From assembly GCF_025947065.1 (NCBI RefSeq), contig NZ_CP109994.1, positions 3,100,001-3,164,000 on the forward strand: a stretch of DNA of 64,000 nucleotides, given 5' to 3'. Positions 26,298-37,803 of the stretch are shown piece by piece; the first letter of the stretch is position 1, and every line of letters begins with the position of its first letter. The stretch comes from Flavobacterium sp. N1736. GTDB taxonomy: Bacteria > Bacteroidota > Bacteroidia > Flavobacteriales > Flavobacteriaceae. A program made the position numbers and the translations under genes. The notes beneath the pieces were generated by a model that did no database searches, had not been told where the DNA came from, and saw only the letters and a list, made by a program, of their open reading frames with translations.

Positions 26298-27575
26298 TTA
26301 TTTGTTAGACTTAAACTCTCTCAGTGGATGTCCTGTGTAAATCTGTCTTGGTCTTCCAATTGGTTCTTTGTTTTCACGCATTTCTTTCCATTGTGCGATC
26401 CAGCCTGGTAATCTACCAATAGCAAACATTACTGTAAACATATCTGTTGGAATTCCTAATGCTCTGTAAATAATTCCAGAATAAAAATCAACATTAGGAT
26501 ATAAGTTTCTTGATTTGAAATAATCATCTTCAAGAGCTGCTGCTTCTAATTTTTTAGCGATTTCCAAAATAGGATCTTCAACTCCTAAAGTTTCTAATAC
26601 TTCTTTAGCCGCTTTTTTAATAATTTTTGCTCTTGGATCAAAGTTTTTATAAACTCTGTGTCCAAATCCCATTAAACGGAAAGGATCATTTTTGTCTTTT
26701 GCTTTCGCCAAAAATTTATCGGTATCACCGCCATCTTTATTAATTTCTTCAAGCATTTCAAGAACTGCCTGGTTTGCACCACCATGAAGTGGCCCCCAAA
26801 GTGCAGAAACTCCCGCAGAGATTGAAGCGAATAAACCAGCATGAGATGAACCAACCATTCTTACGGTTGAAGTAGAACAGTTTTGTTCGTGATCTGCATG
26901 AAGAATAAATAATTTATCTAATGCATCTACAATAACTGGGTTTGCTGAATAAGGTCCTGTAGGCAATTTAAACATCAATTGCATAAAATTATCTACATAA
27001 CCTGTTGTGTTATCATAATAATTCAATGGATAACCCATAGATTTTCTATATGTCCATGTAGCAATTACTAGAAATTTACCCATTGTTTTACAAATGGCCT
27101 CATACATTTCTTTTTCATTCTCAACATTTACTGCTTTTGGATTAAATGCTGTTAAAGCACTTGTTAAAGCAGATAGCACCCCCATTGGGTGAGCTGTTTT
27201 GGGAAAACCATCAATGATATTTTTCATCTCTTCGTTTACCAAAGTATGTTTTTTAATACCATTTTCAAACTGCTCTAATTCCTGAGCTGTTGGCAATTCA
27301 CCAAAAATTAAAAGATATGAAACTTCTAGAAAATTAGCTTTTTCAGCTAAATCTTCAATTGAATATCCTCTGTAACGCAAAATTCCTAATTCTCCGTCTA
27401 AGAATGTGATTTCACTTTTACAAGATCCTGAATTTTTATATCCCGGGTCAATTGTAATAATACCAGTTAAATCACGTAATTTGTTAATATCGATAGCTGA
27501 TTCATTTTCGCTTCCTGTGATTACCGGAAGTTCAATTTTTTGACCATCTACTTCTAATGTAGCTATTTTTGACAT
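26298..27575 (-). CDS. gltA: Citrate synthase
   Basis: Condenses oxaloacetate and acetyl-CoA at the entry to the TCA cycle. The 425-aa protein has the N-terminal beta-domain typical of Gram-negative hexameric type II enzymes. Catalytic histidines sit in LHADHEQNCSTSTVRM and GPLHGGANQAVLEML/GFGHRVYKNFDPRAKI, and the Asp is in the C-terminal NVDFYSGIIYRALGI. It is a single gene with its own promoter box and terminator. Confidence 0.97.
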   Translation of the reverse strand: MSKIATLEVDGQKIELPVITGSENESAIDINKLRDLTGIITIDPGYKNSGSCKSEITFLDGELGILRYRGYSIEDLAEKANFLEVSYLLIFGELPTAQELEQFENGIKKHTLVNEEMKNIIDGFPKTAHPMGVLSALTSALTAFNPKAVNVENEKEMYEAICKTMGKFLVIATWTYRKSMGYPLNYYDNTTGYVDNFMQLMFKLPTGPYSANPVIVDALDKLFILHADHEQNCSTSTVRMVGSSHAGLFASISAGVSALWGPLHGGANQAVLEMLEEINKDGGDTDKFLAKAKDKNDPFRLMGFGHRVYKNFDPRAKIIKKAAKEVLETLGVEDPILEIAKKLEAAALEDDYFKSRNLYPNVDFYSGIIYRALGIPTDMFTVMFAIGRLPGWIAQWKEMRENKEPIGRPRQIYTGHPLREFKSNK

Positions 27576-27612
27576 AATATATCGGAAATAAATCTTTAAA
27601 ATAATAATTTAT

Positions 27613-27620
27613 CAAATCTA
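27613..27620 (-). promoter_or_regulatory. -7 promoter box of gltA
   Basis: TAGATTTG on the minus strand, predicting a leader of about 34 nt. The -33 region is a T tract rather than TTG. Confidence 0.5.
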
Positions 27621-27675
27621 AGGAATTTAAGACTAATTAAAAAAAGAATACTGCTATGAATTTGTTAAAACTCCA

Positions 27676-27708
27676 AAAAAAAACCACCCATTAAGAAATG
27701 GATGGTTT
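27676..27708 (-). terminator. Terminator after eno
   Basis: A 12-bp stem (AAACCACCCATT against AATGGATGGTTT, one G-T type mismatch) with a 4-nt loop and a long T run on the minus strand, about 22 bp after the eno stop. Confidence 0.88.
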
Positions 27709-27730
27709 AAATCTATATATAACCTTACAA

Positions 27731-29035
<1,305 letters not shown>

Positions 29036-29124
29036 TTATTAATAAATTATATTTTTTTTTCGAAATTATAAAAATATTTAATAGTAAAAACGTATTCTTA
29101 TTATTAAACATCTTTATTTATTAA

Positions 29125-30243
29125 CTACATCGTTTTAGCGGTAGCTTGTTTTATATTCTCAACAAATTGATCAAATAAATAGGACGAATCGTGTGGTCCG
29201 GGACTAGCTTCCGGATGGTATTGAACTGAAAAACAATTTTTATTTTTCATCCTCATACCGGCAACTGTATCATCATTTAAATGAACATGTGTAATTTCTA
29301 ATTCAGGATGACCATCTAAAGCTTCTCTTTTTACTGCAAAGCCATGATTTTGGGAAGTAATTTCGCCTTTACCAGTGATAATGTTTTTTACCGGATGATT
29401 AATTCCACGATGACCTCCAAACATTTTATAAGTCTTAACTCCATTTGCCAAAGCTATAATCTGATGACCTAAACAAATTCCGAATAGTGGTTTATCATCT
29501 GCTATAATTTCTTTAGCAACCTGAATAGCGCCAAACAAAGGATCTGGATCCCCAGGCCCATTTGACAAGAAATAACCATCTGGATTAAAGTCCGTTAAAT
29601 CTTTATACGTTGAATTATAAGGAAAAACTTTAATGTAACAATCTCTTTTTGCAAGGTTTCTCAAGATATTCTTTTTAATCCCAAGATCTAAAGCAGATAT
29701 TTTATAAGTAGCATTTTCGTCACCAAAAAAATAAGGCTCAGTAGTTGAAACTTTTGACGCCAACTCTAAACCTTCCATGTTTGGCACGTTAGCCAATTCT
29801 TTTTTCAATTCTTCTACTGAAGTTCCATCTGTACAAATAACGGCATTCATTGCACCATTATCACGAATATAACTTACAAGAGCTCTTGTATCAACATCAG
29901 AAATACAAATTAAATTTTGTTTAGTAAAATAATCTTCTAAACTTCCAGATGCATCTTCTCTCGAATAATTAAAGCTAAAGTTTTTACAAACTAAACCGGC
30001 AATTTTAACACTATCAGATTCGATTTCCTGATTATTAACACCGTAGTTTCCAATGTGAGCATTTGTAGCCACCAATATTTGACCAAAGTAAGAAGGATCA
30101 GTAAAAATCTCCTGATATCCCGTCATTCCAGTATTAAAACAAACTTCACCAAAAGTTTTACCGCTAATACCGATAGATTTTCCATGAAAAATAGTTCCGT
30201 CGCTTAGTAATAAAATGGCGCTTTGTCGTGTAGTGTATTTCAT
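29125..30243 (-). CDS. carA: Carbamoyl-phosphate synthase small subunit (glutamine amidotransferase)
   Basis: Supplies ammonia from glutamine to CarB for carbamoyl phosphate in arginine and pyrimidine synthesis. The N-terminal half starts AILLLSDGTIFHGKSIG with GMTGYQEIFTDPSY. The class I GATase half has the nucleophile in PLFGICLGHQIIALA and the His/Glu pair in QYHPEASPGPHDSS. The 372-aa length is standard. carB is not in the window. A strong promoter match lies upstream. Confidence 0.97.
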   Translation of the reverse strand: MKYTTRQSAILLLSDGTIFHGKSIGISGKTFGEVCFNTGMTGYQEIFTDPSYFGQILVATNAHIGNYGVNNQEIESDSVKIAGLVCKNFSFNYSREDASGSLEDYFTKQNLICISDVDTRALVSYIRDNGAMNAVICTDGTSVEELKKELANVPNMEGLELASKVSTTEPYFFGDENATYKISALDLGIKKNILRNLAKRDCYIKVFPYNSTYKDLTDFNPDGYFLSNGPGDPDPLFGAIQVAKEIIADDKPLFGICLGHQIIALANGVKTYKMFGGHRGINHPVKNIITGKGEITSQNHGFAVKREALDGHPELEITHVHLNDDTVAGMRMKNKNCFSVQYHPEASPGPHDSSYLFDQFVENIKQATAKTM

Positions 30244-30320
30244 TCTATAATTTGTGTTGTTGTTTTTTAATTGTCATATGAAACTCGCCATGCTCATTTC
30301 ACTTGTAATTATAAGTTTTG

Positions 30321-30351
30321 CAAATTTACTTCTTTAAAAGAGTGTGTCCAA
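30321..30351 (-). promoter_or_regulatory. Promoter of carA
   Basis: -7 box TAAATTTG (30321-30328) and -33 TTG (30349-30351) separated by exactly 20 bp on the minus strand. The predicted leader is about 74 nt. Confidence 0.72.
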
Positions 30352-30433
30352 GATTTTTTAAAAAATTCATTCAGAAAAATAAAACCTAAGAATTGAAATA
30401 AGTTAAATTCCTCACTTAATTTTAAAAAAAATC

Positions 30434-30471
30434 AAAAAAAAAAAGGATAAACTAAAAATTAGCTTATCCTT
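30434..30471 (-). terminator. Terminator after rplQ, end of the S10/spc/alpha operon
   Basis: AAGGATAA/TTATCCTT plus CTAA/TTAG form a 12-bp stem with one internal mismatch and a 3-nt loop, followed by a run of ten T on the minus strand. Confidence 0.85.
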
Positions 30472-30499
30472 GATTTCTATAGAATCATTACTTTCATAA

Positions 30500-30988
30500 T
30501 TATTCAGAAGCTTCAGTAGTCGATTCTGACTCAGCAGCTGGAGCTTCAGTAGTTTCCTCAGCTTTTTTTGCTTTACCACCACGACGGCTTTTTGCTTTTT
30601 TAACTTCTTTTTTACCTCCATTGTAAAGTTCATTGAAATCTACAAGCTCGATCATTGCCATATCAGCATTATCTCCCAAACGATTTCCAACTTTAATGAT
30701 ACGAGTGTATCCACCTGGACGGTCACCAACTTTAGCAGCTACGTCTCTGAACAAGTCAGTTACAGCATATTTACTACGTAAGTAAGCAAAAACGATACGA
30801 CGATTATGAGTAGTATCTTCTTTTGATTTTGTGATTAAAGGCTCAACGAATTGTTTAAGCGCTTTAGCCTTAGCAACAGTAGTGTTAATACGTTTGTGCT
30901 CAATAAGAGAACAAGCCATATTAGCTAACATAGCTTTTCTATGTCCAGTCTGTCTGCTTAAGTGATTGAATTTTTTTCCGTGTCTCAT
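30500..30988 (-). CDS. rplQ: 50S ribosomal protein L17
   Basis: [20 protein letters not shown] is the diagnostic L17 start, followed by [20 protein letters not shown] and [16 protein letters not shown]. The core of about 120 residues is extended by a roughly 40-residue tail, first basic ([17 protein letters not shown]) and then Ala/Glu/Thr-rich, a common Bacteroidota extension. It is the last gene of the long ribosomal operon. Confidence 0.98.
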   Translation of the reverse strand: MRHGKKFNHLSRQTGHRKAMLANMACSLIEHKRINTTVAKAKALKQFVEPLITKSKEDTTHNRRIVFAYLRSKYAVTDLFRDVAAKVGDRPGGYTRIIKVGNRLGDNADMAMIELVDFNELYNGGKKEVKKAKSRRGGKAKKAEETTEAPAAESESTTEASE

Positions 30989-31003
30989 TGCTATTTTAAA
31001 TTT

Positions 31004-31021
31004 AATCCGCCATGGCGGATT
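31004..31021. repeat. Perfect 18-bp GC-rich palindrome between rpoA and rplQ
   Basis: AATCCGCCATGGCGGATT is its own reverse complement. In RNA it can fold as a 7-bp stem with a CATG loop. It stands out from the AT-rich surroundings and has no T run, so it is not an obvious terminator. It lies in the 36-bp gap downstream of rpoA. Confidence 0.7.
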
Positions 31022-31024
31022 GAA

Positions 31025-32017
31025 TTATTCTTTATCTAATTTGTATTTAGCTAAGTCCATTCCGAAAGTTAAATTTTTAACAGCTACAAGTTCATCTAGC
31101 TCAGTTAAAGATTTTTTACCAAAATTACGGAATTTCATTAGGTCATTTTTATTGAACGATACTAAATCACCAAGTGTATCAACTTCAGCCGCTTTCAAGC
31201 AATTTAATGCTCTCACAGATAAATCCATATCAACAAGCTTAGTTTTAAGCAATTGTCTCATATGCAATGACTCTTCATCATACGATTCTGTTTGTGCAAT
31301 TTCGTCAGCCTCGAGTGTAATTCTTTCGTCAGAAAATAACATGAAGTGGTGAATTAAAACTTTAGCAGCTTCTGTAAGAGCATCTTTTGGATTAATAGAT
31401 CCATCAGTTTTAATTTCAAAAACTAATTTTTCATAATCTGTTTTTTGTTCTACACGGAAGTTTTCAATTGCATATTTTACATTTTTTACCGGAGTAAAAA
31501 TAGAATCTGTAAAAATGGTTCCAATTGCAGCGTTCTGTTTTTTGTTCTCCTCAGCAGGAACATATCCTCTACCTTTTTCGATTGTTAAATCGAAGTTCAA
31601 TTTGATTTTAGAATCTAAATTACAGATAACAAGGTCTGGATTCAGAACTTGAAAACCTGATATAAATTTTTGAAAATCACCTGCTGTTAATTGATCTTTA
31701 CCAGAAACAGAAATTGTAACTGCTTCATTATCGATATCTTCGATTTGACGTTTGAAACGTACTTGTTTTAGATTAAGGATAATTTCGGTAACATCTTCAA
31801 CAACACCTGAAATAGTAGAAAACTCATGATCTACACCTTCGATACGAACAGATGTAATTGCATAACCTTCTAATGCTGAAAGCAAAACTCTTCTAAGTGC
31901 ATTACCAACTGTCAATCCATAACCAGGTTCTAAAGGTCTAAATTCGAATTTACCTTCAAAATCGGTTGAATCGATCATGATAACTTTATCGGGCTTTTGA
32001 AAATTAAATATTGCCAT
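31025..32017 (-). CDS. rpoA: DNA-directed RNA polymerase subunit alpha
   Basis: A 330-aa alpha subunit. The N-terminal assembly domain has [30 protein letters not shown] near the start (dimerisation and beta-contact region). The C-terminal domain begins near residue 245 ([25 protein letters not shown], then [16 protein letters not shown]), a pair of HhH-like helices that contact promoter DNA and activators. It lies in the alpha operon order rpsM-rpsK-rpsD-rpoA-rplQ. Confidence 0.98.
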   Translation of the reverse strand: MAIFNFQKPDKVIMIDSTDFEGKFEFRPLEPGYGLTVGNALRRVLLSALEGYAITSVRIEGVDHEFSTISGVVEDVTEIILNLKQVRFKRQIEDIDNEAVTISVSGKDQLTAGDFQKFISGFQVLNPDLVICNLDSKIKLNFDLTIEKGRGYVPAEENKKQNAAIGTIFTDSIFTPVKNVKYAIENFRVEQKTDYEKLVFEIKTDGSINPKDALTEAAKVLIHHFMLFSDERITLEADEIAQTESYDEESLHMRQLLKTKLVDMDLSVRALNCLKAAEVDTLGDLVSFNKNDLMKFRNFGKKSLTELDELVAVKNLTFGMDLAKYKLDKE

Positions 32018-32038
32018 AAATTTCGACTAAGTCAATTA

Positions 32039-32644
32039 TTATTTGTTGTACAACTCTACGATTAATTGTTCTTTAATGTTTTCTGGAATTTGAAGTCTTG
32101 CAGGTACAGAAACAAAAGTTCCTTCTTTAAGATCATTGTTCCAAGTAATCCATTCATAAACATGACTTGAATTTGATAAAGAACGTTCGATAGCTTCTAA
32201 AGATTTAGATTTTTCACGAACTGCAACTTTATCACCAGGCTTAAGGTGGTAAGAAGGAATATTTACAACTTCTCCGTTTACAGTAATGTGTCTGTGAGAT
32301 ACTATTTGACGAGCACCTCTTCTAGATGGAGCAATTCCCATTCTAAAAACAACATTATCTAATCTTGCTTCACATAATTGTAATAAAACTTCACCAGTTA
32401 CTCCTTTAGTTGCTGATGCTTTTTCGAATAAATTTCTGAATTGTTTTTCTAAAATTCCATAAGAATATTTAGCTTTTTGCTTTTCCATTAACTGAACAGC
32501 ATACTCAGATTTTTTTCCTCTTTTTTTAGCCATCCCGTGTTGTCCAGGTGGGTAATTTCTTTTTTCGAAAGATTTATCATCTCCGAAGATTGCTTCGCCA
32601 AACTTACGAGCGATTCTTGTACTAGGACCAGTATATCTTGCCAT
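32039..32644 (-). CDS. rpsD: 30S ribosomal protein S4
   Basis: 201 aa: [28 protein letters not shown] and the S4 RNA-binding domain ([31 protein letters not shown]). The N-terminal zinc-finger cysteines found in some S4 forms are absent, making this the C-minus type. In E. coli S4 represses its own operon translationally; whether that holds here is unknown. An 89-bp gap separates it from rpsK. Confidence 0.98.
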   Translation of the reverse strand: MARYTGPSTRIARKFGEAIFGDDKSFEKRNYPPGQHGMAKKRGKKSEYAVQLMEKQKAKYSYGILEKQFRNLFEKASATKGVTGEVLLQLCEARLDNVVFRMGIAPSRRGARQIVSHRHITVNGEVVNIPSYHLKPGDKVAVREKSKSLEAIERSLSNSSHVYEWITWNNDLKEGTFVSVPARLQIPENIKEQLIVELYNK

Positions 32645-32733
32645 TTTAAATTGTTTAAGATTGAGATTATGAATTCAGGTCTTATCCTTCGATAATCTAT
32701 GTTCAATCTAGGTTATACTATAAATTTTGAGTA

Positions 32734-33117
32734 TTAAACTCTACGTCTTTTAGGAGGACGACATCCGTTGTGAGGCATTGGAGTAACATCGATAATCTCT
32801 GTAACTTCAATTCCACCGTTATGAATAGAACGGATAGCAGACTCACGCCCGTTACCTGGTCCTTTTACATAAACTTTAACTTTTTTAAGTCCTGCCTCAA
32901 GAGCTACTTTACTACAATCTTCTGCTGCCATTTGAGCTGCATACGGAGTGTTCTTTTTAGAACCTCTGAAACCCATTTTACCAGCTGAAGACCAAGAAAT
33001 AACTTCACCTTTCTTATTTGTCAAAGAAATAATGATGTTGTTGAAAGTGGCAGAAATATGAGCTTCACCCGTTGATTCAACGATAACTTTACGTTTTTTT
33101 GCAGTTGCTTTAGCCAT
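32734..33117 (-). CDS. rpsK: 30S ribosomal protein S11
   Basis: 127 aa with [21 protein letters not shown] and the C-terminal signature [21 protein letters not shown]11 sits on the platform near the mRNA exit and the Shine-Dalgarno helix. It follows rpsM by 8 bp. Confidence 0.98.
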   Translation of the reverse strand: MAKATAKKRKVIVESTGEAHISATFNNIIISLTNKKGEVISWSSAGKMGFRGSKKNTPYAAQMAAEDCSKVALEAGLKKVKVYVKGPGNGRESAIRSIHNGGIEVTEIIDVTPMPHNGCRPPKRRRV

Positions 33118-33125
33118 ATTACTTA

Positions 33126-33500
33126 TTATTTAGTTGCTTTTTTCTTGTTAGCAACAGTTTTTCTTTTACCTTTTCTTGTTCTAGAGTTGTTTTTAGTTCT
33201 TTGTCCTCTTAAAGGAAGACCAGATCTATGACGGATACCTCTGTAACAACCAATATCCATTAAACGTTTGATGTTCAAAGAAACTTCTGAACGTAATTCT
33301 CCTTCAATTTTGTAAAATGAAACAGCATCACGAATCGCTCCGATCTCATCATCATTCCAATCTTGAACTTTTTTGTCTTGGCTAACTTGAGCTTTTTCTA
33401 AAATCTCAATAGCTCTACTTCTTCCTAATCCAAAGATATAGGTAAGTGCTATAACACCTCTTTTATTTTTTGGGATATCTACCCCTGCTATTCTTGCCAT
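33126..33500 (-). CDS. rpsM: 30S ribosomal protein S13
   Basis: 124 aa: [29 protein letters not shown] (HhH region) and [25 protein letters not shown], the basic tail that reaches the P-site tRNA. S13 forms the B1 bridge with L5. It follows rpmJ by 2 bp. Confidence 0.98.
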   Translation of the reverse strand: MARIAGVDIPKNKRGVIALTYIFGLGRSRAIEILEKAQVSQDKKVQDWNDDEIGAIRDAVSFYKIEGELRSEVSLNIKRLMDIGCYRGIRHRSGLPLRGQRTKNNSRTRKGKRKTVANKKKATK

Positions 33501-33502
33501 AA

Positions 33503-33619
33503 TTATCCTTGTCTTTGTTTAAATCTAGGATTCTTTTTGTTTATTACGTACAATCTCCCTTTTCTACGCACAATGATGCACTCGGGACTTCTCTTTTTTA
33601 CTGATGCTCTAACTTTCAT
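33503..33619 (-). CDS. rpmJ: 50S ribosomal protein L36 (zinc-free form)
   Basis: A 38-codon gene between infA and rpsM. It begins [17 protein letters not shown] and ends with the universal NPRFKQRQG. The four zinc ligands of the classic CxxC-x12-C-x4-H form are lost; only one Cys remains. The long upstream ATG-to-infA gap of 12 bp and conserved position support the call. Confidence 0.95.
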   Translation of the reverse strand: MKVRASVKKRSPECIIVRRKGRLYVINKKNPRFKQRQG

Positions 33620-33631
33620 AGTGAATATCCT

Positions 33632-33847
33632 TTAATATCGATAAGTAATTCTTGCTTTTGACAAATCATAAGGACTCATTTCTAGTTTCACTTTATCACC
33701 AGGTAATAACTTGATATAATGCATACGCATTTTTCCAGAAATATGAGCAATTACAATATGTCCATTTTCTAACTCTACACGGAACATCGCATTTGACAAT
33801 GCTTCGATGATTGATCCGTCTTGTTCTATTGCTGATTGTTTTGCCAT
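33632..33847 (-). CDS. infA: Translation initiation factor IF-1
   Basis: 71 aa, an S1/OB-fold protein: [44 protein letters not shown] and [24 protein letters not shown]-1 binds the A site during initiation. It follows secY directly (7 bp); adk and map, present here in many other bacteria, are absent. Confidence 0.98.
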   Translation of the reverse strand: MAKQSAIEQDGSIIEALSNAMFRVELENGHIVIAHISGKMRMHYIKLLPGDKVKLEMSPYDLSKARITYRY

Positions 33848-33854
33848 AAATATA

Positions 33855-35201
33855 TTAAGCTACCGCTTTTCTATTTTTACCAGTCTTCATTAAACCATCA
33901 TAATGTTTGTTTAACAAGTATGAATTGATTTGCTGAATAGTATCTATCGCAACTCCAACCATAATTATTAATGAGGTACCTCCAAAAAACATTGCCCAAG
34001 ATTGTTGTACATCCATAATACTTACAACAATAGCTGGGAACACAGCAATCAAAGCAAGGAATAAAGATCCTGGGAAAGTTATTAAAGACATCACTTTATC
34101 AAGGAAGTCTGAAGTTTCAGCTCCAGGACGAACGCCCGGAATAAAACCACCACTTCTTTTTAAATCATCAGCCATTTTATTAGTAGGAACTGTGATCGCA
34201 GTATAGAAAAATGTAAATACAATAATTAAAGTTGCAAAAACAAAATTATACCAAAATCCGAAGATATTACTAAATGCACCAACAATAGATTGTGATGTGT
34301 CTGACTTAGACAATCCAGCTACAGCAGCAGGAATAAACATAATTGCCTGCGCAAAAATGATTGGCATAACCCCAGAAGCATTAAGCTTTAAAGGAATCCA
34401 TTGTCTATTACCACCTGCTAAATCTTGCTCATAATCTCCAGTTGTTGTACGACGAGCGTATTGAACCGGAATTCTACGTACTGCCATTGTAAGCAATACA
34501 CAAGCAATGATTACTAATAACCACACAATAATTTCAATAACTAACAACATTGGACCTCCATTGTTATTGGTAACTCTGGTTGTAAATTCTTGTATAAAAG
34601 CTTGCGGTAAGCGCGCTAAGATACCAACCATAATCAATAATGAAATTCCATTTCCAATACCTTTATCAGTAATTTTTTCTCCAAGCCACATAGCAAAAAT
34701 AGTACCAGTAACTAAGATAATAACAGAAGAGAACAAAAATTCAGGAGAATTAAAGCCTAATAAGAATGCCTTACCAGGCAATGTTCTGTATAAATTATAG
34801 ATATAAGTTGGACCTTGAACCAGTGTAATAGCTATAGTCAACCAACGAGTGATTTGATTAATCTTTTTTCTACCACTCTCTCCATCGTTTTGAAGTTTTT
34901 GTAAATAAGGAATCGCAATTCCCATTAACTGAACAACAATAGATGCAGAAATATAAGGCATAATACCTAAAGCAAAAACTGAAGCTTTAGAGAAAGCACC
35001 CCCTGTAAACATGTCTAGGATAGATCCTAAACCATTTTTAGTTTGTCCCGCTAAACCTGTTAACTCATTTGCATCAATTCCAGGAAGCGTTACGTGTGCA
35101 CCAAAACGATATACTAAAAGCAATCCTAATGTAATTAAGATTCTATTTTTCAGTTCTTCGATTTTCCAAACATTACTTATTGATTCAATAAATTTCTTCA
35201 T
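33855..35201 (-). CDS. secY: Preprotein translocase subunit SecY
   Basis: A 448-aa channel protein with ten hydrophobic segments. Recognisable parts are [24 protein letters not shown] (TM2 region), [14 protein letters not shown], the cytoplasmic loop [13 protein letters not shown] and the C-terminal [24 protein letters not shown]. It forms the export pore with SecE and SecG. It is co-transcribed with the spc ribosomal genes, 13 bp after rplO. Confidence 0.98.
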   Translation of the reverse strand: MKKFIESISNVWKIEELKNRILITLGLLLVYRFGAHVTLPGIDANELTGLAGQTKNGLGSILDMFTGGAFSKASVFALGIMPYISASIVVQLMGIAIPYLQKLQNDGESGRKKINQITRWLTIAITLVQGPTYIYNLYRTLPGKAFLLGFNSPEFLFSSVIILVTGTIFAMWLGEKITDKGIGNGISLLIMVGILARLPQAFIQEFTTRVTNNNGGPMLLVIEIIVWLLVIIACVLLTMAVRRIPVQYARRTTTGDYEQDLAGGNRQWIPLKLNASGVMPIIFAQAIMFIPAAVAGLSKSDTSQSIVGAFSNIFGFWYNFVFATLIIVFTFFYTAITVPTNKMADDLKRSGGFIPGVRPGAETSDFLDKVMSLITFPGSLFLALIAVFPAIVVSIMDVQQSWAMFFGGTSLIIMVGVAIDTIQQINSYLLNKHYDGLMKTGKNRKAVA

Positions 35202-35214
35202 CTTAATAGATAAG

Positions 35215-35667
35215 TTATATAGTTACAGCTTCTCCTCCAGCAGCTTCAATAGCAGCTTTTGCAGTAGCAGTAAATTTGTGGGCAGTTACTTTTAATTTTG
35301 CTTTCAATTCTCCTCTACCTAAAATCTTAACGATTTCATTTTTGGTAGCTAGACGATTTGCTACGAAATCTGTCATAGAAACAGAATCAGTAATCACACC
35401 ATTGTCTACTAATAATTGAAGCGTATCTAAATTAACACCTTCGTATTCTTTACGATTGATGTTTGTGAAACCAAACTTAGGCACACGTCTTTGAAGTGGC
35501 ATTTGCCCTCCCTCAAAACCAATCTTTTTAGAATAACCAGAACGAGATTTTGCTCCTTTGTGACCTCTTGCAGAAGTACCACCTTTTCCTGAACCTTCTC
35601 CTCTACCTAATCTTTTATTTTGATTGTGTGTTGACCCTTCAGCTGGTTGTAAGTTACTTAAATTCAT
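35215..35667 (-). CDS. rplO: 50S ribosomal protein L15
   Basis: 150 aa: MNLSNLQPAEGSTHNQNKRLGRG followed by the Gly/Lys-rich GSGKGGTSARGHKGAKSR and GGQMPLQRRVPKFGF. L15 is a late-assembly protein near the peptidyl transferase region. Confidence 0.98.
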   Translation of the reverse strand: MNLSNLQPAEGSTHNQNKRLGRGEGSGKGGTSARGHKGAKSRSGYSKKIGFEGGQMPLQRRVPKFGFTNINRKEYEGVNLDTLQLLVDNGVITDSVSMTDFVANRLATKNEIVKILGRGELKAKLKVTAHKFTATAKAAIEAAGGEAVTI

Positions 35668-35678
35668 AACAGTATTTG

Positions 35679-35861
35679 TTATTTAGCTTCTTCGACAGAA
35701 ACTAAGTGTTTAACTTTGTTTATCATCCCAAGGATTGCAGGATTTGAATCATGCTCTACAACTTGTCCCATTTTACGTAGACCTAAAGCTTCCAAACCTC
35801 TTTTTTGAGAAAGAGGGCAGTTGATTTTGCTTCTTACTTGTTTTACTAATAATTTAGCCAT
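35679..35861 (-). CDS. rpmD: 50S ribosomal protein L30
   Basis: 60 aa: [30 protein letters not shown] and an [18 protein letters not shown] tail. It is the short bacterial form lacking the archaeal/eukaryotic extension and sits between rpsE and rplO as usual. Confidence 0.97.
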   Translation of the reverse strand: MAKLLVKQVRSKINCPLSQKRGLEALGLRKMGQVVEHDSNPAILGMINKVKHLVSVEEAK

Positions 35862-35873
35862 AATTTCCTTGAA

Positions 35874-36395
35874 TTAACCTTTAAAAACTTTTTCTAAAGA
35901 AACACCTCTTTGTTTTGCAACAGTGTAAGCGCTTCTCATTTGTAATAAAGCATCAAAAGTTGCTTTCACTACGTTATGAGGATTTGATGATCCTTGAGAT
36001 TTAGATAATACATCATGAATACCTACTGATTCAAGAACTGAACGAACAGCTCCACCAGCAATAACTCCTGTACCATGAGAGGCAGGAATTAAGTATACGC
36101 GTGCACCACCAAATTTACCTTTTTGTTCGTGAGGAACAGATTGTCCGTTCAAAGGAATTTTTACTAAATTTTTCTTAGCATCTTCTACTGCTTTCGCAAT
36201 TGCTTCAGAAACATCTTTAGATTTTCCTAGTCCATGACCAACTACTCCGTTTTCATCACCTACAACTACAATAGCAGAAAAACCGAAAGCTCTACCACCT
36301 TTTGTAACTTTAGTAACACGATTAACACTTACCAGACGATCTTTAAGTTCAAGACCACTTGGTTTTACCAATTCTACATTTTTGTATTTAGACAT
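35874..36395 (-). CDS. rpsE: 30S ribosomal protein S5
   Basis: 173 aa with the double-stranded-RNA-like N domain ([48 protein letters not shown]) and the C domain ([25 protein letters not shown]). S5 contributes to decoding fidelity and mRNA unwinding. The residues around the spectinomycin-related loop (TKGGRAF) look normal. Confidence 0.98.
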   Translation of the reverse strand: MSKYKNVELVKPSGLELKDRLVSVNRVTKVTKGGRAFGFSAIVVVGDENGVVGHGLGKSKDVSEAIAKAVEDAKKNLVKIPLNGQSVPHEQKGKFGGARVYLIPASHGTGVIAGGAVRSVLESVGIHDVLSKSQGSSNPHNVVKATFDALLQMRSAYTVAKQRGVSLEKVFKG

Positions 36396-36401
36396 AATAT
36401 A

Positions 36402-36752
36402 TTAGAATTTAAGTCCAGCCGCTCTTGCGCCTTCTGCTAATGATTTAATACGACCGTGATATAAATATCCACCTCTGTCAAAAGTGATGGTTTCGATCCC
36501 AGCTTTTAACGCTTTCTCTGCAACTAATTTTCCAACAGCAGCAGCGATTTCAACGTTAGTACCTTTTCCTATTTCTTTTTCTCTTGAAGATGCAGCTAAA
36601 ATAGTAACCCCATTTACGTCATCAATAAGTTGAGCATAAATTTCTTTGTTACTTCTAAATACAGATAGTCTTGGGTTAGTAGCAGTACCACTAATCGATT
36701 TTCTAATTCTGAATCTAATTCTCTGTCTTCTATCAGATTTTGTTAATGACAT
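36402..36752 (-). CDS. rplR: 50S ribosomal protein L18
   Basis: 116 aa: [38 protein letters not shown] and the C-terminal [27 protein letters not shown]18 binds 5S rRNA together with L5 and L25. It follows rplF by 11 bp. Confidence 0.98.
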   Translation of the reverse strand: MSLTKSDRRQRIRFRIRKSISGTATNPRLSVFRSNKEIYAQLIDDVNGVTILAASSREKEIGKGTNVEIAAAVGKLVAEKALKAGIETITFDRGGYLYHGRIKSLAEGARAAGLKF

Positions 36753-36763
36753 AATCTTATTTT

Positions 36764-37306
36764 TTAAGCTGATTTACCTGCTTTTCTTCTTAATACTTCA
36801 CCCACAAATTTAACACCTTTTCCTTTGTATGGCTCTGGCTTACGGAAACCTCTGATTTTCGCAGCAACTTGACCTAAAAGTTGTTTATCAAATGATGTTA
36901 ATTTTACGATAGGGTTTTTACCTTTTTCAGATATTGTTTCTAGAGCTACTTCAGGAGCAATTTCTAAAACAATATTGTGAGAATATCCAAGAGCTAAATC
37001 TAACTTTTGACCTTGGTTTGAAGCTCTATAACCAACTCCAACTAATTCAAGTTCTTTTGTAAAACCTTCAGATACACCAATTATCATGTTGTTGATTAAT
37101 GATCTGTATAATCCGTGTTTTGCTCTTTGGTCTTTATGATCAGACGATCTTTCTAATAGAACCTGATCGCCTTCAACTTTTACAGTAATGTCCGAAAACT
37201 CCTGAGTTAGTTGACCTTTTTTTCCTTTTACCGTAACGATACCGTCTTTAACTTCTACAGTTACTCCAGCAGCGATTACAATTGGGCTTTTACCTATTCT
37301 TGACAT
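36764..37306 (-). CDS. rplF: 50S ribosomal protein L6
   Basis: 180 aa with the duplicated L6 fold: [19 protein letters not shown] at the start and the signature [18 protein letters not shown] near the end. L6 lies by the sarcin-ricin loop and the factor-binding site. Confidence 0.98.
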   Translation of the reverse strand: MSRIGKSPIVIAAGVTVEVKDGIVTVKGKKGQLTQEFSDITVKVEGDQVLLERSSDHKDQRAKHGLYRSLINNMIIGVSEGFTKELELVGVGYRASNQGQKLDLALGYSHNIVLEIAPEVALETISEKGKNPIVKLTSFDKQLLGQVAAKIRGFRKPEPYKGKGVKFVGEVLRRKAGKSA

Positions 37307-37324
37307 CTTATTTAGTCTTTAAAA

Positions 37325-37723
37325 TTAGTATACGTAACAAATTACTTCACCACCTACATTTAATTGTTTCGCTTGTTTTCCAGTCATAAGACCTTTTGAA
37401 GTTGAAACAATAGCAATTCCTAATCCGTTAAGGATTCTTGGTAATTTGGCAGCACCTGCATATTTACGTAAACCAGGTTTACTAATTCTTTGGATATCTT
37501 TAATTACAGGCTCTTTAGTATCTTTATCATACTTCAAAGCGATTTTGATTGAACCCTGTACAGAGTTGTCTTCAAATTTGTAACTCAAGATATAACCTTG
37601 ATCAAATAAGATCTTAGTTATTTCTTTTTTTAGATTAGATGCCGGAATTTCAACAACTTTGTGGTTTGCAGCCACAGCGTTACGAACTCTAGTCAAATAA
37701 TCTGCAATAGGATCTGTATACAT
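37325..37723 (-). CDS. rpsH: 30S ribosomal protein S8
   Basis: 132 aa from MYTDPIADYLTRVRNA to NVGGEVICYVY. The start at 37723 is chosen because all S8 proteins begin here; a GTG 12 codons further up falls inside a hairpin and would add an unrelated leader. S8 organises the central 16S domain and in E. coli represses the spc operon. Here a promoter and a 10-bp hairpin lie in the 104-bp gap just upstream. Confidence 0.97.
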   Translation of the reverse strand: MYTDPIADYLTRVRNAVAANHKVVEIPASNLKKEITKILFDQGYILSYKFEDNSVQGSIKIALKYDKDTKEPVIKDIQRISKPGLRKYAGAAKLPRILNGLGIAIVSTSKGLMTGKQAKQLNVGGEVICYVY

Positions 37724-37747
37724 ATGTATTTGATTGCGACTATGGTT

Positions 37748-37771
37748 TTCGGGAGGCACTCGCCTCCCGAA
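37748..37771 (-). promoter_or_regulatory. Leader hairpin upstream of rpsH
   Basis: TTCGGGAGGC and GCCTCCCGAA pair perfectly (10 bp) around a 4-nt loop, the strongest GC-rich stem in the ribosomal cluster. It begins about 30 nt after the predicted start of an internal promoter and lies 25 bp before the S8 ATG. No T run follows, so it is a leader structure rather than a standard terminator. Whether S8 or another protein binds it is unknown. Confidence 0.6.
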
Positions 37772-37803
37772 CCTTTAATCAATTAAAATTATTTTTTGGT
37801 TTG

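Noticed and set aside
30412..30633. A 73-codon Lys/Leu-rich frame overlapping the end of rplQ
   Set aside because: It is a shifted reading of the basic tail of L17 and runs through the operon terminator.
37724..37759. GTG start adding 12 codons to rpsH
   Set aside because: The added residues are absent from S8 proteins and the codons fall in a hairpin; the ATG at 37723 gives the normal protein.
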